NCBI GenBank assembly: GCA_964445985.1
Contig: CAYUMU010000090.1
Span: forward strand, 1-27,883
Length of the DNA: 27,883 nucleotides
Direction of reading: 5' to 3'
DNA from: CAYUMU01 sp964445985
Lineage (GTDB): Bacteria > Planctomycetota > Planctomycetia > Pirellulales > S012-138
Shown here: in pieces, positions 16,076 through 23,476 of the stretch
Layout: every line of letters starts with the position of its first letter
Numbering within the stretch: the first letter of the stretch is position 1
The notes under the pieces: generated by a model
Seen by the model: the letters and a program-made list of their open reading frames with translations, nothing else
Told to the model about the DNA's origin: nothing
Databases searched by the model: none
Translations under genes and position numbers: made by a program

Positions 16076-17370
16076 GTGCCGATCCACCGCTGCACGTGGT
16101 CTTGGCCGGCGGAGTGACGGGTGGTCACCTTTACCCGGGCCTGGCCGTGGCTCAGGCGCTCGTCAAAGAACATCCACGTGCGCGAATCACCTTCTTGGGA
16201 ACCGGCCGACCCTGGGAACGCCAGGCCGTGCGGGCCGCCGGATTCGATTATCACGCCATAAACAGCGCTCCCCTAGGCCGCGAACCGCGCGGCTGGTTCC
16301 GCTGCTTGCGAGCGAACGCCTCGGGCTATTGGGCAGCCCGGCGGTTCTTCAGCAGCAACCAGGTCCATGCGGTGCTCGGTTTAGGCGGGTACGCCAGTCT
16401 TCCCACGGGCCAGGCCGCGCTGCGGCGGGGTATCCCGCTCGTGCTGCTCGAACCCAACGCCGTGGCCGGCAGGGCCAACCGCTGGCTGAGCCGGCGGGCG
16501 TCGGCCGTGTGCGGGGCATTTTCCGAACTGAAGTCACAGTTTGCCCGGCCTAAAGTTTTTTGCGTTACCGGCACGCCCGTCCGACAGGCCGCTGGCCAGC
16601 CGATATCCCCCGCCCCCAGCCCGCTGCGACCAACAGCGTCTGCCACGCGGCGGCTTCACCCGGGAAACATGGCCGAATATCGAACGCCCCGAGAGCCGGT
16701 CTCCCCGCCTTCCGGTGGCGGCGCTTTTTCCTTCGCCGCATTGGGAGAACGTCCGGCAGACCTTCAAACAGCATTGCGCCCCCTGCCCCGGCCCCGGCTG
16801 CTGGTGTTGGGCGGTAGCCAAGGCGCCAGCCGCTTGAATCTCGAAGTTGCCCGCGCCCTAAAGCACCTGAACGCCGCCTGCCAAAGCTGGGATGTGATCC
16901 ACCTGGCCGGCGCCGAGGGCGTGTCGGCGGCGATGGAAGCTTATTGCAAGGCAGGAGTTACGGCCGAAGTTCGCGGCTACGAAGCCGACCTGCCCCCTTT
17001 GTTGGCAACCTGCCAGGCAGTGATCAGTCGCGCGGGCGGCGCCACCTTGGCCGAGCTCGCGATGGCTGGAGTTCCGGCCGTGCTTTGCCCTTACCCCCAC
17101 GCCAAGGACGATCATCAACGCCGCAATGCCGCGGCCTTTGCGGCGGCCGGCGCGTGCCTGGTGGTCGATGAATTTCCCACGGGAGATGCGAGCCGGCAGC
17201 CGTTCCACCTGCGGCTGGCAGACACGCTGCAACCGTTGCTCGCATTGGGCCGGCGCCGCGAACAGCTATCCCAAGGCCTACGCCGCCTGGCCCGCCCGCA
17301 AGCGGCTCAGGCCGTGGCCCAGGCCCTGTTGAACCAAATTGCCGTCCAGCAGGAAACATTGTTTGCGTAA
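16072..17370 (+). CDS. murG: UDP-GlcNAc:lipid I N-acetylglucosaminyltransferase with insertion
   Basis: MurG (GT28) adds GlcNAc to lipid I, making lipid II for peptidoglycan, at the cytoplasmic membrane face. The protein has 432 residues. Family motifs are GGVTGGHLYPGLAVA (H19 of the GGTGGH loop), LGLGGYASLPTGQAA, LLEPNAVAGRANRWL (usual EQN is EPN), VTGTPVR (167-171), LVLGGSQGASRLN (from about 244) and SRAGGATLAELAMAGVPAVLCPYPHAKDDHQRRNA (E328). The two domains are linked by about 70 residues instead of about 20. The extra part is Pro/Ser/Arg/Gly-rich and probably disordered. The ATG overlaps the lpxB stop by 4 nt, so the pair is translationally coupled. A MurG paralogue with another acceptor cannot be excluded, but the core motifs favour MurG. 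Confidence 0.85.
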   Translation: MSADPPLHVVLAGGVTGGHLYPGLAVAQALVKEHPRARITFLGTGRPWERQAVRAAGFDYHAINSAPLGREPRGWFRCLRANASGYWAARRFFSSNQVHAVLGLGGYASLPTGQAALRRGIPLVLLEPNAVAGRANRWLSRRASAVCGAFSELKSQFARPKVFCVTGTPVRQAAGQPISPAPSPLRPTASATRRLHPGNMAEYRTPREPVSPPSGGGAFSFAALGERPADLQTALRPLPRPRLLVLGGSQGASRLNLEVARALKHLNAACQSWDVIHLAGAEGVSAAMEAYCKAGVTAEVRGYEADLPPLLATCQAVISRAGGATLAELAMAGVPAVLCPYPHAKDDHQRRNAAAFAAAGACLVVDEFPTGDASRQPFHLRLADTLQPLLALGRRREQLSQGLRRLARPQAAQAVAQALLNQIAVQQETLFA

Positions 17371-17470
17371 TCCATCTTGGCTACACTCGAAACAGTGGCG
17401 CTTAAAGAACGATGCCGCCGCTTGCCCAGGCACAGCTCGGCCGAGAACAAGCTCGCCTGGCTTCTGGCGC

Positions 17471-17494
17471 TGCGCCTGGTAGCGGCCAGGCGCA
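17471..17494 (+). terminator. 9-bp hairpin downstream of murG
   Basis: TGCGCCTGG (17471-17479) and CCAGGCGCA (17486-17494) pair perfectly around a 6-nt loop, about 100 bases beyond the murG stop. There is no T-tract, so it may be a terminator or simply a repeat. Confidence 0.35.
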
Positions 17495-17514
17495 AGGCGT
17501 TGAGTTCGCAGCCA

Positions 17515-17597
17515 CCTTAACGCGGGTAAACCGCGAACGGACGCTGAGGCATTGAAGTTCTCTGCAGCTTGCAGAGATGTTAACGAGCAAGAAACTA
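17515..17597 (+). repeat. 83-bp dispersed repeat, copy 1
   Basis: This 83-bp sequence matches the reverse complement of 19897-19979 at 80 of 83 positions. It begins CCTTAACGCGGGTAAACC and ends CGAGCAAGAAACTA. It contains a perfect 8-bp hairpin (TCTCTGCA / TGCAGAGA). It lies 60 bp upstream of, and in the same direction as, the gene starting at 17658. One frame encodes LNAGKPRTDAEALKFSAACR and continues with DVNEQET, without a usable start. Confidence 0.9.
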
Positions 17598-17657
17598 GCC
17601 ACGGGTGAACCGTCGGCGGTTGGTTGATTCATGATTCGATCTTGAAGGGGTTCCAAT

Positions 17658-19001
17658 ATGCGGTGGATCGTTGCCTTGGTCGTTTTCGCGCTGTCAGCGC
17701 CGGTCCATGCTCAAGACGAACTCTCCTCGGCGGTTAATCGGCTGCTTCAGGCCAAGCAGGTTTACGTGGCCGTGGTCGACGCCGCCAAGCAAGACCTGCT
17801 CGTGGCCCTCGACAAGCATGTGAAAGACGTGGCCGCCACCGGCGACTTGGACACCGTGCGCATCGTGCTGGCCGCCAAACAAAACTTGGAAAGCAACGGC
17901 GTCATTCCCGACGATCCCAAATTGGCCACGGTTACCGGCCCCTATCTGGCCGTGCAAGGCAAAGCGGCCGAAGCCCTGGTCAAGTCGTACGAAGTCACCA
18001 TTCGTGAATACACCAAGGCCCTCAAGATCGAGCAGGCCACCGCCCTGCAAGAAGAAATGAGGGCGTTGCAACGCGGCGAGCTCGTCGTCACCGTGCCCAA
18101 GCCCGTCGTCCAAGCCCCGCTCGACCCCATCCAGATCAAGCTCAATGAAACCAAGGCCGAATTCGCCAGCGCCGTCAAATCGGCCGTGGCCGTGGCCGAA
18201 AGCCGCATGGAAGATCGAGCTCGCGAGCTCGACCGGCTCAACAATCCCACGGCCGCCAAGGCCGTGCGAACCGCCCTCGCCGAACTGCTGAAGAAGTCGG
18301 TCGCGGAGTCCGACGACAGCGTGGCGAAGCAGGCCCTCGCGGCCTGCGCCCGCGATATTGCCACGGCGGAACGGCGACTGCTGCTGGCTTATACGCAAGC
18401 CGTTAGCCAGGCCAAACGTGAAAAGAAAACCGAAGTCGCCGAGCTGATCGAACTCGATCGCGAAGATCGCGAATGGGCCAAGCCCCAGCCGGGCGAATCC
18501 GACAACTGGTTCCGCCTGTTTCGTTCAACCAATCCCAAGCTGTGGAACACCTCGCATCGGTCGCTCGGCGAGCGGGCCGTGCCCGTCGATCAGGCCCCCG
18601 ACGACACCAAATACCTCCGCCTCCGGCTGATCGACAAGCAAAACTACGATGTCATTCTGCCAATCGAAAAGTTCTATTTGCCGTACAGCTTTAACCACGA
18701 CCGGTTCACCTGGTTCGGCGAAAACACCTTCGACGACGACGCCTACCACCTGGGCATCGCCAGCGCCGATTACAAGCTCGAACGCATGAACCACCGGGGA
18801 GCCATCGGCATCGGCCCGCTTGCCCAGCCGCCGGTGCAGTCGGGCTGGGGCTTCGGGCATCTCTACCGCGTCGATCGCGGCCAAGGATACGTTTGGCAAG
18901 CCCGGCCGCTGCCGAACGCGGTGCTCTTCGAAATCTCCGTCTCCCCCGGCCCCCTGAACGAAGCCGAAAAGAAAGTGGTGCTCGGGGGATATCAGGAGTA
19001 G
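17658..19001 (+). CDS. Exported helical protein of unknown function
   Basis: This protein has 447 residues. The signal peptide MRWIVALVVFALSAPVHA is cut before QDE. AAGGGG precedes the ATG. Residues ~20-290 are almost entirely alpha-helical and Ala/Lys/Glu-rich. They resemble a coiled coil with two related stretches (AAKQDLLVALDKHVKDVAATGDLD near 30-60 and AVKSAVAVAESRMEDRARELDRLNNPTAA near 175-205). The C-terminal ~160 residues are Trp/Tyr-rich and probably beta (DNWFRLFRSTNPKLWNT, FTWFGENTFDDDAYHLG). I do not recognise the family. The layout of exported coiled coil plus a C-terminal globular domain suggests an envelope structural or binding protein. It converges with map 47 bp downstream and carries the 83-bp repeat upstream. 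Confidence 0.75.
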   Translation: MRWIVALVVFALSAPVHAQDELSSAVNRLLQAKQVYVAVVDAAKQDLLVALDKHVKDVAATGDLDTVRIVLAAKQNLESNGVIPDDPKLATVTGPYLAVQGKAAEALVKSYEVTIREYTKALKIEQATALQEEMRALQRGELVVTVPKPVVQAPLDPIQIKLNETKAEFASAVKSAVAVAESRMEDRARELDRLNNPTAAKAVRTALAELLKKSVAESDDSVAKQALAACARDIATAERRLLLAYTQAVSQAKREKKTEVAELIELDREDREWAKPQPGESDNWFRLFRSTNPKLWNTSHRSLGERAVPVDQAPDDTKYLRLRLIDKQNYDVILPIEKFYLPYSFNHDRFTWFGENTFDDDAYHLGIASADYKLERMNHRGAIGIGPLAQPPVQSGWGFGHLYRVDRGQGYVWQARPLPNAVLFEISVSPGPLNEAEKKVVLGGYQE

Positions 19002-19048
19002 CTGGTAGCTGGGGATTGGGGACACTCACCGACTCGCGTTGCCCGCGC

Positions 19049-19873
19049 CTAAAACCGATGCCCTCGCTGCGGCCCGTTCGGCGGCTGCGTGAGAATCTCC
19101 GGCCCGGTCTCCGTCATCAGAATGGTGTGCTCGAACTGGGCCGAAAGTTTGCCGTCGGCCGTGCGCACTGTCCAGCCGTCGGAGGCGTCGAGCACCGTGT
19201 TGTGAACCCCCACGTTGATCATGGGCTCGATCGTGAAGCACATGCCCGGCTCAATCCGCTTGCGATACCGCGGGTGGGCATAATGTGGAATGCCTGGCTC
19301 CTGGTGAAAGCGGCGGCCAATGCCATGCCCCTGGTACTCGGTGACCACCGAAAACCCGCAGGCATGGGCGTGCCGTTCGATGGCCCGGCCAATATCGTTC
19401 ACCCGGCCGTGCGGAGCAATCGCCTCGATGCCCAGGTGCAAGCAATCGAACGTGCATTGCACCAGCCGCCGAGACACCTCCGAAACCTCGCCCACCAAAA
19501 ACGTCTCCGACTGATCGCCGTGCCAGCCGTTCACGATGCTGGTCAGGTCGACATTCACAATGTCGCCTTCCTTGAGCACCTGGTTAGGGCTGGGAATCCC
19601 GTGGCACACCACCTCGTTCACGCTGGTGCAGGTGCTCTTGGGGTAATTCAAATAGCCCAGCGTGGCGGGCGTGTGACCATGATCGCGCGTGTACTCGCCC
19701 ACCAACCGATCGATTGCGTCGGTGCTGATGCCAGGCTGAACATGCGGACGCACGAAGTCCATGAGTTGGGCATTGAAACGGCCCGCCGCGCGCATCCCTT
19801 CGCGTTCCTGTTCGTTGAGCAGCAAAGTGGACCTCGAGCGGCGTTGACCGCCGGAGCGGAAGACGCGAGTCAT
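19049..19873 (-). CDS. map: Methionine aminopeptidase, type I
   Basis: This enzyme removes the initiator methionine from nascent cytoplasmic proteins. The protein has 274 residues from ATG 19873. All five metal ligands are seen: D109 (NVDLTS), D120 (HGDQSETF), H183 (GHGIG), E216 (TIEPM) and E248 (QFEHT). The substrate-binding H91 in VCHGIPS is also present. Spacings match E. coli MetAP (D97, D108, H171, E204, E235) to within one residue. About 12 extra residues at the N-terminus (MTRVFRSGGQRR) are basic and may contact the ribosome; no zinc-finger or SH3-like linker is present. The frame stays open to 20026, but the added part runs through the 83-bp repeat, so I reject the longer start. Confidence 0.95.
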   Translation of the reverse strand: MTRVFRSGGQRRSRSTLLLNEQEREGMRAAGRFNAQLMDFVRPHVQPGISTDAIDRLVGEYTRDHGHTPATLGYLNYPKSTCTSVNEVVCHGIPSPNQVLKEGDIVNVDLTSIVNGWHGDQSETFLVGEVSEVSRRLVQCTFDCLHLGIEAIAPHGRVNDIGRAIERHAHACGFSVVTEYQGHGIGRRFHQEPGIPHYAHPRYRKRIEPGMCFTIEPMINVGVHNTVLDASDGWTVRTADGKLSAQFEHTILMTETGPEILTQPPNGPQRGHRF

Positions 19874-20498
19874 AAAGCGGATTGCCTTGTTGTGGGTAGT
19901 TTCTTGCTCGTTAACATCTCTGCAAGCTGCGGAGAACTTTAATGCCTCAGCGTCCGTTTGCGGTTTACCCGCGTTAAGGAAACAGGACCTATTTTCGCCA
20001 AGCTCCACGCCGCGTGTCAAACCCATGCTGCACAGTTCTCAACACCCGCCCCGGCGCCCCTTGGCACAAGCGTGCGTTGATGTTTCGACGATTCGGTGGC
20101 TCAAGTTTATTTCGATATCGGCTCAAGCGGACCACCCGCTCAAGTGTATTGTAGTGCGCCTCGCCGGACCAAGCCGCTAGCAATTCGCCCGCGGCACGCT
20201 CCCGCCCCACTTTCCTCGGTCCAAGTCTATCCAGCGGGGGGAGGGCTGGACACCTTTCAAGGCGAACCCCACCGCCCCGCGGCAGGCGGCTTGCCTGGCA
20301 TCCAGCGGCTCGTAACGCGGGTATCTTAGCCAAACATTAACTCGGCAATCCGCTCCGCTGCTCGCGGATATGCCAGCCACCAAAGAAACCAAATAACGAA
20401 TGCCTTGGGCCAACATATCTCTACAATTGGTACAGCGACACGGTCACATCCCCGCGCCTGGCGAATGAGAGCATTGCCTATCTTCAAGGAGATCAACC
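19874..20498. other. Intergenic region between map and the sigma-like gene
   Basis: This 625-base gap between divergent genes holds repeat copy 2 (19897-19979) next to map. From 19980 to 20485 I see no convincing ORF, strong hairpin or RNA gene. The promoters of both neighbours must lie here. AAGGAGAT (20486-20493) is an excellent ribosome-binding site for the gene at 20499. Confidence 0.5.
19897..19979 (-). repeat. 83-bp dispersed repeat, copy 2
   Basis: This is the reverse complement of copy 1 (17515-17597) with three substitutions. It ends 24 bp before the map start and points in the direction of map transcription, as copy 1 does for its gene. In the frame that runs into map it encodes LNAGKPQTDAEALKFSAACR and then DVNEQET. 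Two of the three differences from copy 1 are silent third-position changes (TTG/TTA and TCT/TCC). Confidence 0.9.
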
Positions 20499-21551
20499 AT
20501 GCGGTACATCTGGACGTATTCGGGTTGCGACAAAACCGTGGAAGAGCAACTTGCGCGGTTATGGCGGGACCGCCAGGCCCAGCTCGATGCCAAAGTCGCC
20601 TGCCTCGCTGGCAACAATTCCACGCTGGCCCGCCTGCTGGTCGAACACTCCGAGGATAGCCCCGCTTGGGTGATCCGCGCGGTGATCTACCTGGTGGAGG
20701 GCGCGATCGCCAGCGAAACCAGCCACGACAGTTTGGCCGCCGCGCTCGACGCCACCATGGCCGACCTCGCCCAGCAGGTGGATGTGCTGTTGGAAGAGCC
20801 GTTCGACGGCAAACCGCGCCCGCGCGATCCCGAGGACAAAGTGGCCCAACTGTGCGCGTCGCTTCATCGGGCAAAACGCAGCCAAGATTTCGTGGCCACG
20901 CTCTGGCCCATGGTGCGCTCCCTGAGCCGCTACGCTCGCCGAGAACTGCAAATGCGTCAGGCCGAAGGCGACTTGCCGGCCGGCCGAACCTCGGTCCCCG
21001 AACTGCTCGATGAAGTGACCCTCGCGGCCTGGGAACAGTTCTCAAAAAAGCCCAACGACCTATCGCTCCAGTTGTGGCTCGTCCAACTGATCGACGAATC
21101 CCTCGATCGGGCAGGGCAAAGCATCGCCCAGCAATCGCTCGAAGAACGCCAACCGCGGCCAGAAGCCGGCATCCGCGACGAAGAACGCTCGGAGTGGGTC
21201 GAGTTCCCCACCGAAGAAGAGTCCATCGAACTCTCCCGGCTCATCCCCGACGCCCCCGGCCTGGGCGCGTGGGACGAGCTCGATATCGAAACCAAGCAAT
21301 CCCGGCTCGACGACATCTTCAACCACCTGCCGCGACTCCAGCGGCAAGTGCTGATGCTGCACCTGGTGGAAGGCTTCAATCGAGCCGAAATCGCCGACTT
21401 CCAAGATCGCACCGAAGCAGAAGTGGACGACGACCTGGGCGAAGCCGCCCAAATCGTCCGCCGCATGTTCCAGGAACAAGGCCTGCTGCAAATGGAAGAA
21501 GACATGCAAAACGCCACCCACGTGCGCACGCGACGAAGCCATCGCTCGTGA
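20499..21551 (+). CDS. Sigma-70-like protein with HPF/RaiA-like N-terminal domain
   Basis: This protein has 350 residues. ATG 20499 has a strong AAGGAGAT upstream. Residues ~1-100 read beta-helix-beta-helix (RYIWTYSG; a long helix to about 45; AWVIRAVIYLVEGAIASE; DSLAAALDATMADLAQQVDVLLEE). This resembles the S30AE fold of ribosome hibernation factors HPF/RaiA, whose last helix typically reads as an AIDxAVDKLExQ pattern. Residues ~115-210 (VPELLDEVTLAAWEQF and LQLWLVQLIDESLD) resemble sigma region 2. Residues 269-325 (SRLDDIFNHLPRLQRQVLML, EGFNRAEIADFQDRTEAEVD) are a clear sigma region 4 helix-turn-helix. An acidic linker (about 215-265) joins them. A role linking translation status to transcription is inference. 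The sigma-like half is firmer than the HPF half. Confidence 0.65.
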   Translation: MRYIWTYSGCDKTVEEQLARLWRDRQAQLDAKVACLAGNNSTLARLLVEHSEDSPAWVIRAVIYLVEGAIASETSHDSLAAALDATMADLAQQVDVLLEEPFDGKPRPRDPEDKVAQLCASLHRAKRSQDFVATLWPMVRSLSRYARRELQMRQAEGDLPAGRTSVPELLDEVTLAAWEQFSKKPNDLSLQLWLVQLIDESLDRAGQSIAQQSLEERQPRPEAGIRDEERSEWVEFPTEEESIELSRLIPDAPGLGAWDELDIETKQSRLDDIFNHLPRLQRQVLMLHLVEGFNRAEIADFQDRTEAEVDDDLGEAAQIVRRMFQEQGLLQMEEDMQNATHVRTRRSHRS

Positions 21552-21588
21552 CAACGACCGGCGGCAAGCAGGCGCCAGTATGCCATGC

Positions 21589-21672
21589 TTAGAGCCTATC
21601 CAATGACTCCCTCGCCCCTCGCGGGAGAAGGGCTGGAGTGAGGGGGAAACAGGGTTTTCGGATAGGCTCTTA
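21589..21672. mobile_element. 78-bp MITE-like element with TTA target duplication
   Basis: GAGCCTATCC (21592-21601) and GGATAGGCTC (21660-21669) are perfect terminal inverted repeats, flanked on both sides by TTA (21589-21591 and 21670-21672). Removing the element and one TTA restores GCCATGCTTACGCCC, the start of the palindromic repeat at 11336-11350. The core is a purine/pyrimidine-asymmetric GAGGGG-type repeat. The element encodes nothing and would need a transposase acting in trans. Confidence 0.7.
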
Positions 21673-21834
21673 CGCCCCACGGCCTATGCATGCAAGGCCG
21701 TCAGCTAGTGCAGTTGCGGTTCGCCAATTCCCCCAGATGAGCTGGATTTTAAGTGGCCTTCAGCAAGGCTTTTTGACCGGGTGCGATAGTAAGAGGAGAC
21801 ACAAACATCCGATCACAACTTTGCTGGAGCGCAT

Positions 21835-21924
21835 ATGACAACCTTGGTGCTCGCCCTGGAACTCGCCGCCGCGATTACCGCCGGCATCTTACTTCTGATG
21901 TACCTCAAAGGAGTCTGGCAATAG
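21835..21924 (+). CDS. 29-residue single-pass membrane peptide
   Basis: The ORF starts at ATG 21835 and ends at TAG 21922-21924. GGAG lies upstream at 21825-21828. The 29 residues are mostly one hydrophobic helix (about residues 4-23, rich in Leu/Ala/Ile), with a single Glu near its start and a short tail YLKGVWQ. Size and layout resemble small regulatory membrane peptides, but I recognise no family. Nothing else codes in this stretch. A chance ORF remains possible. Confidence 0.45.
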   Translation: MTTLVLALELAAAITAGILLLMYLKGVWQ

Positions 21925-21929
21925 CCAAT

Positions 21930-21956
21930 GTAGGGTAGGCATTCTGCCTGCCCTAC
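21930..21956. repeat. 12-bp palindromic repeat, possible bidirectional terminator
   Basis: GTAGGGTAGGCA (21930-21941) pairs with TGCCTGCCCTAC (21945-21956) around a 3-nt loop, with one T-G wobble. It lies between the end of the small membrane ORF and the end of the minus-strand methylase gene, so it could stop both transcripts. There is no T-tract. Confidence 0.55.
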
Positions 21957-21961
21957 GGAAA

Positions 21962-23476
21962 CTATCCGTCGCCATCTTCGGCACCCATAGGACGAACACG
22001 TGATTCGATGAACGCAATCTCTTCCGCTGTAAACCGGTATTTCTTGTATAGTGCTGCGTCAGTCCATTTGCGATCCCAAGACTGTTGAGGAACCCACACA
22101 TACGAATCGCGTGTCGTATGCTGACTGATTTTGCGAAGCGAAACTAGAAAACGTAGAAATCGGGTGCGATAATAACTGACCACGCTCTCCGCTTGCTCTC
22201 GTGAATCGACACACACGAATAGGAAGGACTGGGTGCAAATCGAAGGTGGCTCTGCGACGACTGGTTGGCCCAGGATTTGGTGGGGGATTCCTTCACCGGC
22301 GCCGTAGGCGCCCGGAACCATCGCCTTCCACCGATCTATCGCGCTGGCATTTTGAGTGGCCTTGTCTCTTCCTATCCAAGCTCTCACTCGGCCCTTGGAA
22401 CTCGTCGCGTAATAGTGTACGTCTCCCTGCCCCCGAACCGTTCGGTAACCAGAAAAGTTTGAGACAATCCCAAATGCAGTCCTCGCCGACATGACTTCGG
22501 AAAGAGATCGCTCCTTTCGGGAGGTCACTTTATGAAGAATTCGCAATGCCCCTGAATCACGAACAAAGATGTCATGTTCGCCAAGATTTCGCTCGACCGG
22601 CCCGGCGATGTCACTACCTCGAATGGTGACGACCGAGCAGTCGCCCTTATGGTCGCGTTCCCAGAGAAAGTAGCAGACGCCACCCTTTATCTCGACACTG
22701 GGGAAGATCTCGCTTGCAGTCGGGTAATCGACGAGTTTTCTAATGCAACGATCACCTAGCATTGGCTTGCGAAACTCATCCAACCCGAGGCCACCCGCCA
22801 TCCATCGTGAAGGAATAACCATTGCGAGATAGCGCGGCTCTAGTTTCTTCGCTTGATCGACGAACTTGTGGTAGATCGGGACGTCGCGAGTGCCCCCGTC
22901 GGATCCGAGTTGATACGGCGGGTTCCCAATAATCACATCAAATTTCACCTTAAATACCTCCGTCGGGTCGATGTCGTGGATGAACGGGTAGGCGTAGGTT
23001 TCGAGCGATTCATCCCGCTCGTATTCGCCCCGGTTCGCGCCGCACGATCCGCACTTGCCGCTGGCGTTCCATGTGTGTTGCGTCCGTGGCAAGCGGATGT
23101 TGCCATCCGGCTTGGTGAACGCGGTAGCGATGCTGTATTTGCCGTCGGCCTTCTTCGAGCAATAGACACTCCGCCGACTAAGCAAGGCGGTCAACTCGCT
23201 TGTTGCCAGCCCGAAGACCTGCTTGGTGAGGATGTGATTGATGCGGGCCTGCTCGTCAGGCATCTGGTCTTTGAGGCCATCGTTGAGTCGCCGCGCGATT
23301 TCGCGGAGGAAGACGCCGGACTTGCAAAAGGGGTCGAGGAATGTTGTGTCAGGACGGCGAAACAACTCCCGCGGCAGAATGTCGAGCATGGCCGCCGCGA
23401 GCTTGGGCGGCGTGAAGACCTCATCGGCGCTGAGATTGGCAAGGCAGGTGAGGATGTCGGGGTTATGGCCGTTCAA
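21962..23476 (-). CDS. Eco57I-type adenine-specific DNA methylase, large subunit
   Basis: This protein has 504 residues. The start is TTG at 23476 (giving M-N-G-H-N), supported by GGAGG six bases upstream. N6-adenine methylase motifs are DEVFTPP (18-24, motif X), FLDPFCKSGVFL (46-57, SAM-binding motif I) and IGNPPYQL (183-190, catalytic NPPY). C106 and the CGSC at 142-145 may bind zinc. The C-terminal half probably contains the target-recognition region. The family is the Eco57I/N-6 methylase type of restriction-modification systems. It overlaps the preceding methylase gene by 14 nt. The DNA is less GC-rich than the housekeeping genes here, suggesting acquisition. No nuclease or helicase subunit is adjacent. 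Confidence 0.85.
   Translation of the reverse strand: MNGHNPDILTCLANLSADEVFTPPKLAAAMLDILPRELFRRPDTTFLDPFCKSGVFLREIARRLNDGLKDQMPDEQARINHILTKQVFGLATSELTALLSRRSVYCSKKADGKYSIATAFTKPDGNIRLPRTQHTWNASGKCGSCGANRGEYERDESLETYAYPFIHDIDPTEVFKVKFDVIIGNPPYQLGSDGGTRDVPIYHKFVDQAKKLEPRYLAMVIPSRWMAGGLGLDEFRKPMLGDRCIRKLVDYPTASEIFPSVEIKGGVCYFLWERDHKGDCSVVTIRGSDIAGPVERNLGEHDIFVRDSGALRILHKVTSRKERSLSEVMSARTAFGIVSNFSGYRTVRGQGDVHYYATSSKGRVRAWIGRDKATQNASAIDRWKAMVPGAYGAGEGIPHQILGQPVVAEPPSICTQSFLFVCVDSREQAESVVSYYRTRFLRFLVSLRKISQHTTRDSYVWVPQQSWDRKWTDAALYKKYRFTAEEIAFIESRVRPMGAEDGDG

Noticed and set aside
19874..20026. N-terminal extension of methionine aminopeptidase
   Set aside because: It reads through the 83-bp dispersed repeat; the ATG at 19873 gives the normal family length.
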